Assembly: GCF_016862555.1 (NCBI RefSeq)
Contig: NZ_BONE01000006.1
Span: 1-64,000, forward strand
DNA length: 64,000 bases
Origin: Asanoa siamensis
Lineage (GTDB): Bacteria; Actinomycetota; Actinomycetes; Mycobacteriales; Micromonosporaceae
Reading direction: 5' to 3'
Positions 18,223 through 27,200 of the stretch are shown here, piece after piece (position 1 is the first letter of the stretch; each line of letters opens with the position of its first letter). Made by a program: the position numbers and the translations under genes. Below the pieces are notes generated by a model. It was given only the letters and a program-made list of their open reading frames with translations, was not told the DNA's origin and ran no database searches.

Positions 18223-19899
18223 ATGCGCGTCCTCGACGTCGTCGACCACGGCGCCGACCCGACCGGGGCCCGCGACTCGGCGGCCGCGTTCGCGGCGGCG
18301 TTCCGGGACGCGAGCGGATCCGGCCGGAAGACCGAGATCCTCCTCCCGCCGGGCACCTACGCCCTCTGGCCGGAGCACGCCGAGCGGCGCGACCTCTACG
18401 TCTCCAACACCGTCGGCGCCGACCCGCGCTACCGCACCAAGACCATCGCCATGCTGGTCGAGGGCGCGCGGGACCTCGTCGTCCGCGGCACCGACGCCAA
18501 GGTGGTCCTGCACGGCCTCCAGACGGCCGTCGCGGTCCTCGACTCCCACAACGTCCGGTTCACCGGCTTCGCCCTCGACCACCACGCCCCGAGCCTGGTC
18601 GAGGCCCGCGTCGTCGCCACGGGCCGCACCTGGCGCCAACTCGCCGTGCCCGCCGACGTCACCTTCCGGATCGAGGGCACGACCGTCCGGTGGGAAGGGG
18701 AGCGCGGGCGGGACGGCCGGCCCTACTGGACCGGCTCCGACGGGCTCGACTACACCCAGGTCTACGACCCCAAGACCGGTCGGGTACGGCGGTGCGACAA
18801 CCCGCTGTTCACCGGCGTACGGGCGATCCGGGCGGAGGGCGACCGCCAGATCGTGATCGAGTACGACACCGACCGCGTCGCCGACGACAGCGGCCTCGTC
18901 TACCAGATGCGCCCTACGGTCCGGGACCATCCCGGCATGCTGGTCGCCGAGAGCGAGCGCGTCACCTTCGAGGACCTGCGCGTCCACTACCTGCACGGCT
19001 TCGGCATCCTCGGCCAGCTCAGCCGCGACCTCGTCATCCGCGACACCCGGTTCCAGGCCGACCCGGCCACCGGCCGGCACACCGCCAGCTACGCCGACTT
19101 CGTCAACCTGTCGTCGGTCGGCGGTCAGGTCCGGATCGAGCGCTGCCTGTTCGAGAACGCGCACGACGACGCCATCAACGTCCATGGCACCTACCTTCCG
19201 ATCGGCGAGCGCCGGGACGACCGCACGGTGACGCTCACCTACCGCCATCCGGAGACCGCCGGCTTCGCCGCGTTCCACCCCGGCGACGAGGTCGAGTTCG
19301 TGGAGCGGGCGAGCCTCGCGGCCGACACCGCGTTCCGGGCCCGGGTCGTCACGGTCGACGGGCCGCACGAGACCGATCCGACCACCATGACCGTCACGGT
19401 CGACCGCGACCTGCCCGCCGCGCTGGCCGACGACAGCTGGGCCGCCGAGAACGTCACGTACACCGCCGACGTCCGGATCGTCGGCAACGTGTTCGCCGGC
19501 ATTCCCACCCGCGGCGTCCTGCTGACGACCCGCGGCCGTTGCGTGGTGCAGGCCAACACGTTCGACGACACCGGGATGGCCGGACTGTTCGTCTCCGGCG
19601 ACGCGGCGCAGTGGTTCGAGTCCGGCCCTGTCCGCGACCTGACCGTCCGCGACAACGCCTTCCTGCGCCTGACCGCGCCGGCCGTCCTGGTCGAGCCGAC
19701 CAACACGGTGTCCGGCGGCGCGGTGCACAGCGGCATCACGATCGAACGGAACCGCTTCGTCGACTGTGGAACGCCGTTCGTCGACGCGAAGAGCGTGCGC
19801 GGCCTCACCGTCACCACCAACGACCTCGAGCCGAGGCGCGCCTGGCCCGCCGACGCGGTACGCACGACGGACTGCACGGACGTCACCGTCGAGCCATGA
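18223..19899 (+). CDS. Probable GH110 alpha-1,3-galactosidase (right-handed beta-helix)
   Basis: The 558-residue protein starts at an ATG with GGGGAG upstream. It opens 'DHGADPTGARDS', the usual start of a parallel beta-helix enzyme, and has coils such as 'VTFEDLRVHYLHGFGILGQ'. The segment HDDAINVHGTY (about residues 314-324) resembles the catalytic double-Asp region of GH110 alpha-1,3-galactosidases ('DDPINVHGT' in my memory of the family), and 'LDHHAPSLVEA' fits the same family. Length fits too. GH110 enzymes release terminal alpha-1,3-galactose, for example from blood group B-like structures. There is no signal peptide, so it is intracellular. A different beta-helix activity remains possible. 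Confidence 0.7.
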   Translation: MRVLDVVDHGADPTGARDSAAAFAAAFRDASGSGRKTEILLPPGTYALWPEHAERRDLYVSNTVGADPRYRTKTIAMLVEGARDLVVRGTDAKVVLHGLQTAVAVLDSHNVRFTGFALDHHAPSLVEARVVATGRTWRQLAVPADVTFRIEGTTVRWEGERGRDGRPYWTGSDGLDYTQVYDPKTGRVRRCDNPLFTGVRAIRAEGDRQIVIEYDTDRVADDSGLVYQMRPTVRDHPGMLVAESERVTFEDLRVHYLHGFGILGQLSRDLVIRDTRFQADPATGRHTASYADFVNLSSVGGQVRIERCLFENAHDDAINVHGTYLPIGERRDDRTVTLTYRHPETAGFAAFHPGDEVEFVERASLAADTAFRARVVTVDGPHETDPTTMTVTVDRDLPAALADDSWAAENVTYTADVRIVGNVFAGIPTRGVLLTTRGRCVVQANTFDDTGMAGLFVSGDAAQWFESGPVRDLTVRDNAFLRLTAPAVLVEPTNTVSGGAVHSGITIERNRFVDCGTPFVDAKSVRGLTVTTNDLEPRRAWPADAVRTTDCTDVTVEP

Positions 19900-19902
19900 G
19901 AA

Positions 19903-19938
19903 CGGCGGGGCAACCGCCGAACAGCGATTGCCCCGCCG
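19903..19938. terminator. Terminator between convergent GH110 and ABC-transporter genes
   Basis: Arms CGGCGGGGCAA (19903-19913) and TTGCCCCGCCG (19928-19938) form a perfect 11-base-pair stem with a 14-base loop. It starts 3 bases after the GH110 stop and lies just beyond the stop of the convergent substrate-binding protein gene. Confidence 0.75.
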
Positions 19939-19947
19939 CACAGAGCC

Positions 19948-21291
19948 TTACTGGTACAGCGCGTTGATCTGCTCGTTCACCTTGGTGAAGCTGTCGGCGC
20001 CCGCCTGGCCGTTCAGGAAGGCCTGCATGGCCGGCTGGAAGATGGCCATCGCGTCGGCCCACTGCGGCACCACCGGGGTGGTGTGGGTGGTCGGCGCGAG
20101 GAACGGCGCGATGTCGATGCCGCTCTTCTGGAAGGTCGCCTTGGCGTCCTCGGTCGCGCTGGTCATGGCCGGCAGCACCACGCCCGCCTGACCGATGATC
20201 GTCTGGCACTCCTTGGAGCCCAGGAAGACGAGGAGCTTCTTCGCCTCCGCGGGGTGCTTCGTCGTGGCCGTGACGGCGTCACCGAGGCTGTTGGCCGTCG
20301 ACTGGCGGCCGGTCGGCCCGGTCGGCAGCGGCGCGACCGTGGTCTTCACGTCCTTCAGCTCGAAGTACGACTTGGCGCTCCACACGCCGTCGGTCGTCAT
20401 CGCGTACTTGCCGGCGCCGTAGGTCTGCTGCATGCCGACGCCGCTCGTGGCGATCTTGAGCGACGGCATGAAGCCCTTGTCCGACAGGCCCTTGAACCAT
20501 GTCAGGGTGTCCTGGAACTTCGGGTCGTCGTAGTTGAAGTGGGGCTTGGCCGCCTCGCCCGAGTAGTAGTCCCACCCGTTCGACAGCGCGTACTGCGCCC
20601 AGATCGACTCGCCCGCGCCGTCGCCCGCGCCGTTGAGGCCCAGGCCGTACACCGCGACCTCGCCCTTGTTGAAGCCCGCCTCGCCGCCGCGCTTGCCGGC
20701 CTTGTCGACCGTCAGGTGGGCGATGAGCTTCTCGAAGGTGCCGCCGTCGCTGGGGTTCCAGGTCAGGTCGGCCAGGTCCGCGGCCGACTTCCCGGCGTCC
20801 TTGAGCAGACCGTCGTTGACGTAGAGCCCGACGACGCCGTTGTCCTTCGGCAGGCCGTAGCGCTTGCCGTCGGTGCCGACCCAGAGTTCGGGCAGGCCCT
20901 TCTGGTACGCGGCCAGGTCGACGTTCTCCGACTTCACCTCGTCGTCGATCGGCTGGATCTGGTGCTTCTCGACGAACGTGGGGAAGTACGACGCGTGGTT
21001 GGTGAACACGTCCGGCGCGGTCCCGCTGACCAGGCCGGTGGTGATGCTGCTCCAGTAGTCGTCCCAGCCGTACTGCTTGACCGTGACGCTGATGTTCGGG
21101 TTCGCGGCCGTGAACGCCTCCGCGCACCTCTGGTAGCCGGGCTGCTGGTTGGCGTCCCAGAGCCAGTAGCTCAGGTCCACCTTCCCGCCCGCAGCCGAGT
21201 CCGAGTCGGACCCGGAGGATCCGCAACCGGCCAGCAGGCCGGCGGCGGCCAGCGCCGCCGTCGCCACGACGGCACCTTTACGCCACTTCAT
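19948..21291 (-). CDS. Carbohydrate ABC transporter substrate-binding lipoprotein
   Basis: The 447-residue protein has a lipoprotein signal with lipobox LLAGC and then a Ser/Asp-rich linker. It has the layout of cluster-1 sugar-binding proteins (MalE/UgpB type): 'LSYWLWDANQQPGYQRCAEAFTAANPNISVTV' at the start, 'GTAPDVFTNH', 'GKRYGLPKDNGVVGLYVN', and 'GKYAMTTDGVWSA' later. It captures an oligosaccharide outside the cell for the two permeases upstream. It is the last gene of the mannosidase operon. The start ATG has AAGGAA nine bases away. No ATPase gene is in the operon, as is common when an MsiK-type shared ATPase is used. Confidence 0.92.
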   Translation of the reverse strand: MKWRKGAVVATAALAAAGLLAGCGSSGSDSDSAAGGKVDLSYWLWDANQQPGYQRCAEAFTAANPNISVTVKQYGWDDYWSSITTGLVSGTAPDVFTNHASYFPTFVEKHQIQPIDDEVKSENVDLAAYQKGLPELWVGTDGKRYGLPKDNGVVGLYVNDGLLKDAGKSAADLADLTWNPSDGGTFEKLIAHLTVDKAGKRGGEAGFNKGEVAVYGLGLNGAGDGAGESIWAQYALSNGWDYYSGEAAKPHFNYDDPKFQDTLTWFKGLSDKGFMPSLKIATSGVGMQQTYGAGKYAMTTDGVWSAKSYFELKDVKTTVAPLPTGPTGRQSTANSLGDAVTATTKHPAEAKKLLVFLGSKECQTIIGQAGVVLPAMTSATEDAKATFQKSGIDIAPFLAPTTHTTPVVPQWADAMAIFQPAMQAFLNGQAGADSFTKVNEQINALYQ

Positions 21292-21330
21292 CGTTGCGTG
21301 GTTCCTTTCGTTGGTAGGGGGGAACAAAGC

Positions 21331-22227
21331 TCACTTCAACCCGGAGAACTGGATCGAGTTGATGACGCGCTTGCCGAGCAGCGTGAAGAGCACGACGACC
21401 GGGAGCGCCGCGATGACGGTCGCGGCCATCAGCCCGGCCCAGTCGGGCCCGCCGTTCGGTGTCTGCGCCTTGAAGATGCCGAGCGCGACGGTCAGCACCC
21501 GGACGTTCTCGTCCTGGCCCACGAGCAGCGGCCAGAAGTAGTCGTTCCACGCCGCCACGTAGGTGAGGATCGACAGCGTCGCGATCGGGGCGGCGCTCAT
21601 CGGCACGATGACGCGGAAGAAGATCCGCAGGTGCCCGGCCCCGTCCAGCCGCGCGGCCTCCTCGATCTCGTGGCTGATGTTGAGGAAGAACTGCCGCAGG
21701 AAGAACACCGCGAACGGCGACATCAGCAGGTTCGGCAGCACGATGCCGAGGAACGTGTTGAGCAGCCCGAGATCCCGGATCAGGATGAAGTTCGGCAGCG
21801 TCGTGAAGATGGGCGGCACCATCAGCGCGGCGAGGAACAGCGTGAAGACCAGGTTGCGGCCGGGCCAGCGCAGGCGGGCGAACGCGTACGCGGCCAGGGC
21901 GGCGAACAGCGTCTGCGCGACCGTGGTGGTGATCGCCACGACGAACGAGTTGCGCAGGTAGAGCCAGAAGTTCACCCGGGCCGTGGACCCGCCCTGTTCC
22001 AGGGCCTCGCGGACGCTGGACAGGCCCAGCACCCGCCGGTAGGCGTCCAACGTGGACTCGGCCGGCAGCAGGCTGTTGGCGTGGCCCGCCAGCGCGCCGT
22101 TCGTGGAGAACGAGGTGCGCAGCATCCAGTAGAACGGGAAGAGCGTGGCGAGCAGGAACAGCCCGAGCACGATCCAGGCGAGAACCTTGCCGAGGGGTAC
22201 GCGTCGGCGGGCAGCGGTCGCGGTCAT
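21331..22227 (-). CDS. Carbohydrate ABC transporter permease (MalG type)
   Basis: The 298-residue protein has six membrane helices and the EAA loop 'EEAARLDGAGHLRIFFRVIVP' that docks to the ATPase. It pairs with the MalF-type permease encoded just upstream. An in-frame GTG at 22242 overlaps the previous stop, but ATG 22227 has GAGGA at a good distance (8 bases) and fits the usual N-terminus better. It is followed by the substrate-binding protein gene after 39 bases. Confidence 0.92.
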   Translation of the reverse strand: MTATAARRRVPLGKVLAWIVLGLFLLATLFPFYWMLRTSFSTNGALAGHANSLLPAESTLDAYRRVLGLSSVREALEQGGSTARVNFWLYLRNSFVVAITTTVAQTLFAALAAYAFARLRWPGRNLVFTLFLAALMVPPIFTTLPNFILIRDLGLLNTFLGIVLPNLLMSPFAVFFLRQFFLNISHEIEEAARLDGAGHLRIFFRVIVPMSAAPIATLSILTYVAAWNDYFWPLLVGQDENVRVLTVALGIFKAQTPNGGPDWAGLMAATVIAALPVVVLFTLLGKRVINSIQFSGLK

Positions 22228-22238
22228 CTGGTCGTTCC

Positions 22239-23129
22239 TCACGCGAGATCCGACTTGTCAGCACGGGTGAGGCGCAGCTGCACGAGCGTGACGCCGAGCA
22301 GGATCACGAACAGGACCAGCGCGATGGCCGACGCGTACCCGAAGTCGTAGCGGTTGAAGGCCAGGTCGTAGATGTAGTAGTAGATGACCCGGGTCGCGTT
22401 GACCGGCCCGCCCTTGGTCGTCACCGCGATCGTGTCGAAGATCTGGAACGAGCCGATCAACGAGACGATCAGCACGAGCGCCAGGACCGGCCGCAGCAGC
22501 GGGAGGCTCACCCGCCAGAACTGCTTCGCCTCCGAGGCGCCGTCGATCGCCGCGGCCTCGTACACGTCCCTGGGGATGGCCTGGAGGCCCGCGAAGAGCA
22601 GCAGGGCCGTGTAGCCCATGCTCTTCCAGACGTTGATGAGCGCGACGGTGACGATCGCCAGCGCCGGGTCGCCGAAGAACGACTGGCGCGGCAGGCCGAC
22701 GAAGTCGAGCGCGTTGTTGACGATGCCGATCTGGTAGTCCAGCAGCCACTGCCACAGCAGGGCCACGACGACACCGGAGACCATGTACGGCACGAGCAGG
22801 ATGCCGCGGATGACCACGGACCGGGCCAGCCGCTGCATGAGCACCGCCAGCAGCAGCGCGACGGCCGTCTGGAGGCCGATGTTGACGACGACGTACTCCA
22901 GCGTCACCAGGAGCGCGTTCCAGAACACGTGATCGTCGACGATCTTCGCGTAGTTCTCGGCACCGACGAACTCGCCGGCCGAGAACAGGTCGTAGTCGGT
23001 GAAGCTGAGCCACACCCCGCGCACCGTCGGCACGAGGTAGAACGCGACGAAGCCGATCGTGGCGGGCAGGACGAACGCGACGGCGTACAGCGACTCGCGT
23101 CGTCTCTCCCTGATTCTGGTAAGCGTCAT
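22239..23129 (-). CDS. Carbohydrate ABC transporter permease (MalF/UgpA type)
   Basis: The 296-residue protein has six membrane helices, an opening 'FVLPATIGFVAFYLVPTVRG' typical of MalF/LacF permeases, and the EAA loop 'YEAAAIDGASEAKQFWRVSLP'. The start ATG overlaps the mannosidase stop (ATGA), with GAGGAAG as ribosome binding site, so the two are translationally coupled. With its MalG-type partner it forms the channel for a sugar released or trimmed by the GH38 enzyme. Confidence 0.92.
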   Translation of the reverse strand: MTLTRIRERRRESLYAVAFVLPATIGFVAFYLVPTVRGVWLSFTDYDLFSAGEFVGAENYAKIVDDHVFWNALLVTLEYVVVNIGLQTAVALLLAVLMQRLARSVVIRGILLVPYMVSGVVVALLWQWLLDYQIGIVNNALDFVGLPRQSFFGDPALAIVTVALINVWKSMGYTALLLFAGLQAIPRDVYEAAAIDGASEAKQFWRVSLPLLRPVLALVLIVSLIGSFQIFDTIAVTTKGGPVNATRVIYYYIYDLAFNRYDFGYASAIALVLFVILLGVTLVQLRLTRADKSDLA

Positions 23130-25804
23130 TGCTTCCTCAGTCGGATGGTGCGGATCTCCCACGGGCCGAGCGCGGTGCTGAGCTCGCCCTCGGTGTCGGC
23201 GCTGTCCAGGACCTCGCCGAGCAGGGTGGTGGTCTCGACCGTCCGGAAGGGGCCGGTGACGACCGCGCGCACCGGGTCGGGCGCCATCGCGATCAGCCGG
23301 ACCTCGGTGCCGCCGGGGACGGGCCGGACCGTCGAGACCGCGACGTCCTCGCCCGTCACCCGGACGCCCGTGTCGGCGGCCGGCAGCGGCGTGCCCGCCG
23401 GGGCGGCGCCGCGCCGGACCGACGCGTCGTTGCGGAACAGCTCCGCCGCCCGCACGGCCCCGGCGGCACGCCAGCCCCGCCCGGACGGCAGGATCGCCAT
23501 CCGCGTGACGACCTCGCGGCCCAGCGACTGCGCGCCGGGCGCGGGCAGGTGCAGCGCCGCCGGCTCGTCGCGCAGCGGATGGAGGTTGACGCTGATCGCA
23601 CCGACCGCCCGCAGCAGCGTGACGGCGAGCTCGTCGCCGACGATCTCGTACTCCGCCGTGTGCTCCAGCAGCACCGTGGCCGGGCCGGCGGAGACGAACG
23701 CGGAGGCCGGGAACGTCGGCAGCGGGTACTCGCCCCAGCCGCCCTCGCTGGTCAGCCCGCGCTCGGTGACCGCGAACTGCCCTTCGGCCGCGGAACCGGT
23801 GACCGGCCCGGGCAGCGGCACGTGGAAACGCAGCCGGTGGTCGGCCGACGGGTTGACGAAGCGCGTGGTGATCCGGGCGAACGGCTCGCCCGCGTGCAGG
23901 CGCACCTCGGTCTCGACCGTGACCGGCCGGGTCTCGGGGGAGCGGCGGTCGACGTCGTCCGCGAGGCGGGCGGGCCAGGCGTAGTCGCGCCGCACGCGGA
24001 TGCCGCCGCGCACCGGACCGGCCTCGACGACCTCCACCTCGACCCGGATGGGCGCGTCGACCAGCAGGTCGTGCCGCGGCGGCCCGTAGTTGTAGCTGTC
24101 GCCCCGGTCGCCGCCGTCCACCAGCCGGCCGACGCCGGTCAGTCGCGTGCCGTCGGCGCCGACCAGGTCGAGCGTGCCGTCGGCAGCGACCGTGACGGTG
24201 ACCTGGCCGTTGGCGAGCGTGTGCCCGTCGACGCGGACGCCGTCGGCGCCGGCCGCGCCGGGCACGACCCGGATCGCCGTCGACCCCGACGCCGGTGTCG
24301 GGACGGCCACCGCGACCGTGACGACCGGTGCGGCGAGCGTGCGGACCACCCACTGTCCGGGATGCCCGGCGGCGGCGTCGGCGACCGCGTCGCGGAGCGC
24401 GATCAGGTCGAACTCCGGCGTCGCCGGGACGTCGGCGAGGTGGAACTCGAGCAGGCCGGGTTCGAGCACGACGCGGTCGATCAGCTTGCCGAACAGCTCC
24501 CGCCGGTGGATCCGGCGCAGGACCCGGTCGAGCTCCGCGGCCGGCACCTTCTCGTCGCCGAGCACGGTCGGCGCGGACGCCACCGGCTGGGCGGGCAGCA
24601 GCAGGCCGTCACCGGTCCGGGCGGCGTACGAATCGGCGGCGAGCTCGGCGGCGACCTCGACGACCGCGACCCGGTCGTAGGGCAGCGGGTTGGCGACCAC
24701 GAACGCGTCGGCGGGCACTGCCGCCGCGCGCCGGGCCAGCGCACCGTCCCGGACCGCGCGGGCGGCCTGCGCGGCCTCCTCCAGACGGGCGAGCACCTGG
24801 TCCGAGGTCTCGTCGGTGCCCGAGCCGACCACCGAGTCGTGCGCCGACGACTCGACGATCTTCCGCCAGGCCAGCTTCAGGAACGGCGCCTCGCCGGCGC
24901 CGCCCCACGTCGCGACGAACCGCTCCGCGTGGTCGACGGTCCGCTCGGCCGTGGCCATGGCCGCCTTGAGCTCCGCGCGCACCGAGAGCACGCCCGGCAG
25001 GATGTTGCCGCGCACGTGGCCGCGCAGCTCGCCGGTCACGGTCTCGCGGACCTCGGCGCGGGCGTGCGCGGTCACGTACTCCTCGATGGTCGCGACCGTG
25101 ATGCCGCCGGCCGCGCGCAGCCAGTCGCCGAGCCGCGGGTCGGGCGCGTTGTGGTCGGTGCCGACCATCGCCAGCACCGGGTCGCCGCCCCAACGCCGCG
25201 CCGTCATCCGGGTGTAGTCGGCGAGCGCGCGGTCGATGACCGCGGGCACCAGGATCACGTCGAGGCCGTTGTCGTAGCCGTCGAAGAGGAACTCCGTGCG
25301 TACGGCCGAACCGTCGGGCGCCGCCCACCGGAACGCGTGGCCGGCGACGCTGCCCGGCACGCCCCGCCAGAGCGCGGCGTGCCCGATGCCGGCCCGGTGC
25401 AGGATCTGCGGCATCTGCGCGACGTGGCCGAACATGTCGGGCAGGTAGCCCAGCGGCATGGCACGGCCCAGCGCGGTCGCGTCGGCCCAGCCCATCTCCA
25501 GGTTGCGGACGATCGTCTCGCCGGAGCAGAGGAACTCGTCGAGCAGGATGTACCAGGGACCGAGCGCGAGCCGGCCCTCCGCCGCCAGTTGCCGGACGAG
25601 TTCGGCGCGCTCCGGGCGGATCTCCAGGTAGTCGAGGATCGCCGCCGTCTGGCCGTCCACGGTGAAGCGGAACTCCGGGTCCCGGCACGCGGTCTCCAGG
25701 ACCACGTCGAAGGCCTCCACGAGGCGGTGGCGGAACACCTGGAACGGCTCGTACCACTCGCGGTCCCAGTGGAAGTGCGGGACGAAGACGGCGTAGCTCT
25801 GCAT
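23126..25804 (-). CDS. GH38 alpha-mannosidase
   Basis: The 892-residue protein has the GH38 order of domains. An N-terminal catalytic domain carries HFHWDREWY (zinc ligands His12 and Asp14), 'LPDMFGHVAQMPQIL' (with the nucleophile Asp) and 'AHDSVVGSGTDETSDQV' (zinc His-Asp). A helical domain and a long beta-sandwich region follow. It should cleave alpha-linked mannose in the cytoplasm; there is no signal peptide. It heads an operon with a sugar importer, so it probably acts on imported manno-oligosaccharides or N-glycan fragments. The start is chosen by homology at the N-terminus; the ribosome binding site is weak. Confidence 0.92.
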   Translation of the reverse strand: MQSYAVFVPHFHWDREWYEPFQVFRHRLVEAFDVVLETACRDPEFRFTVDGQTAAILDYLEIRPERAELVRQLAAEGRLALGPWYILLDEFLCSGETIVRNLEMGWADATALGRAMPLGYLPDMFGHVAQMPQILHRAGIGHAALWRGVPGSVAGHAFRWAAPDGSAVRTEFLFDGYDNGLDVILVPAVIDRALADYTRMTARRWGGDPVLAMVGTDHNAPDPRLGDWLRAAGGITVATIEEYVTAHARAEVRETVTGELRGHVRGNILPGVLSVRAELKAAMATAERTVDHAERFVATWGGAGEAPFLKLAWRKIVESSAHDSVVGSGTDETSDQVLARLEEAAQAARAVRDGALARRAAAVPADAFVVANPLPYDRVAVVEVAAELAADSYAARTGDGLLLPAQPVASAPTVLGDEKVPAAELDRVLRRIHRRELFGKLIDRVVLEPGLLEFHLADVPATPEFDLIALRDAVADAAAGHPGQWVVRTLAAPVVTVAVAVPTPASGSTAIRVVPGAAGADGVRVDGHTLANGQVTVTVAADGTLDLVGADGTRLTGVGRLVDGGDRGDSYNYGPPRHDLLVDAPIRVEVEVVEAGPVRGGIRVRRDYAWPARLADDVDRRSPETRPVTVETEVRLHAGEPFARITTRFVNPSADHRLRFHVPLPGPVTGSAAEGQFAVTERGLTSEGGWGEYPLPTFPASAFVSAGPATVLLEHTAEYEIVGDELAVTLLRAVGAISVNLHPLRDEPAALHLPAPGAQSLGREVVTRMAILPSGRGWRAAGAVRAAELFRNDASVRRGAAPAGTPLPAADTGVRVTGEDVAVSTVRPVPGGTEVRLIAMAPDPVRAVVTGPFRTVETTTLLGEVLDSADTEGELSTALGPWEIRTIRLRKQ

Positions 25805-25872
25805 CGAGGCCGAAGCGCCTTTCGAAGACGGGTCGGAGGGGACCCTGGCAAGATCGGGAATTAGCAAATCAT

Positions 25873-25914
25873 GTTTTCAAACTCGGCGCAACGAAGAGTT
25901 TTCCCGTCTGAAAC
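25873..25914. promoter_or_regulatory. AT-rich promoter region with GTTT...AAAC inverted repeats
   Basis: This stretch upstream of the mannosidase operon is unusually AT-rich for the window. It contains GTTTTCAAAC (25873-25882) and GTTT-N9-AAAC (25898-25914). The ROK regulator encoded next door is a natural candidate to bind here; the sites are only suggestive. Confidence 0.35.
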
Positions 25915-25919
25915 AGGGC

Positions 25920-27149
25920 TCAGCCTGCGGAGATGAGCAGCGTCGACGCCCTGGGCGAGAACGTGCTGTCGAAGACGAGGGTCGCGGCACCGACCGCGGC
26001 GACGTCCACGGGGATCACGGACTCGGTGAACCGCACGTCGTGCGGCGGCACGAGCGCGGGATCGGACCGCACCACACTCGGCAGCACGTCGAGCACGATC
26101 GACGCGATGCGCGACCAGAACGGGCCGCCGAAGATGACCCGCTCGATGTCGAGCAGGTTGACGAGCACGACGACCGCGCGGGCGAGCTGGCGGGCGGCGT
26201 CGGCGACTACGGCGTACGCGGCGGCGTCGCCGGCCCGGGCCAGCGCGGCCAGCGCGGTGAAGGCCGCGTCGACCTCGGGGATGCCCGCCGCGGCCCCGGG
26301 CACGATGCCCTCGCGCTGGGCCCGCTCGACCAGGGCGCGCGGCGTGGTGCTGTAACCGACGCAGCCGCGCCGCCCGCAGACACACTCGGGCCCGTTCGGG
26401 TCGACGGTCATGTGGCCCGGGTCGCCGGCGTTGGAACTGACGCCGCGGACGACCTCGCCGCCGACCGCGATGCCGGTGCCGAGGCCCGTGCCGTAGTACA
26501 TGAACGCGAAGTCGCGGCTGTCCGCCGCGTCGGCGTACCAGAGCTCGGCGACGGCCGCGGCGGTCACGTCCTTCTCCAGCAGCACCGGCAGGCCGGTCGC
26601 CGCGCTCAGGGCCGTGCGCAGCGGGACCCGGTGCCAGTGCGGCAGCATCGGCGGGTTGAGCACGATGCCGTCCGCGATGTTGACCGGGCCGGGTGTCGCG
26701 ATCCCGATGCCGAGCACCCGCGAGCGGTCGACGCCGGACGTCTCGATCAGCGCGTTGATCGAGCGGCCCATCTCGTCGATCACCGACGCCGGGTCCTGGG
26801 CGGACGGCGTGCCGCTGCGGGTGTGGTCGCGCACCTCCCCGGCCAGGTCGACGACCACGTACGTGACGACTGCGGGGTCGATGTGCACGCCGATCGAGAA
26901 CCCGCCGGCCGGGTTCAGCCGCAGGATGCCCGGGGGTTTACCCGGGCCGCTGACCCGAGTGCCGTGCTCCTCGATCAGCCCGCTGGCCAGCAGCCGGCGG
27001 CACACGTTGGCGACGGTCATGGAGCTGAGGCCGGTGGCGGTGGCGAGCTTCGAGCGGGTGCTGCCGTCGGGGTGGCGACGGATGGCGTCGAGCACGACGG
27101 TCTGGTTGTACTCCCCGACCGCGGGCAGGTTCGAGCCCGTCAACACCAC
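25920..27149 (-). CDS. ROK-family transcriptional regulator
   Basis: The GTG start has GGGAGGA seven bases upstream, giving 409 residues. The N-terminal winged helix (about residues 12-75, 'TRSKLATATGLSSMTVANVCRRLLASGLI') is followed by a ROK sugar-kinase fold with 'GIGIATPGPVN', 'LEKDVTAAAVAELWY', 'YYGTGLGTGIAVGG' and the zinc motif CVCGRRGC. The usual DxGxT phosphate-binding loop is degenerate (HIDPAVVTY), so it is a repressor rather than a kinase. It lies between the inositol operon (51 bases after mmsA, same strand) and the mannosidase operon. Control of the mannosidase/importer operon is the likeliest role, with a sugar as effector. Confidence 0.88.
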   Translation of the reverse strand: MVLTGSNLPAVGEYNQTVVLDAIRRHPDGSTRSKLATATGLSSMTVANVCRRLLASGLIEEHGTRVSGPGKPPGILRLNPAGGFSIGVHIDPAVVTYVVVDLAGEVRDHTRSGTPSAQDPASVIDEMGRSINALIETSGVDRSRVLGIGIATPGPVNIADGIVLNPPMLPHWHRVPLRTALSAATGLPVLLEKDVTAAAVAELWYADAADSRDFAFMYYGTGLGTGIAVGGEVVRGVSSNAGDPGHMTVDPNGPECVCGRRGCVGYSTTPRALVERAQREGIVPGAAAGIPEVDAAFTALAALARAGDAAAYAVVADAARQLARAVVVLVNLLDIERVIFGGPFWSRIASIVLDVLPSVVRSDPALVPPHDVRFTESVIPVDVAAVGAATLVFDSTFSPRASTLLISAG

Positions 27150-27200
27150 TTCGTCGTCCTCCCGCGCACCGGGCGTCCACACCCGCCCGGGCACAGTACA

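Noticed and set aside
18169-19941. Long minus-strand open frame continuing upstream of the GH95 gene
   Set aside because: It is the antisense shadow of the GH110-like gene; its translation is Val/Gly/Arg/Asp-rich without motifs, and the GH95 start at 18168 has its own ribosome binding site.
23129-25864. Plus-strand open frame of 911 codons opposite the mannosidase gene
   Set aside because: Arg/Asp/Val-rich shadow of a well-supported GH38 gene on the other strand.
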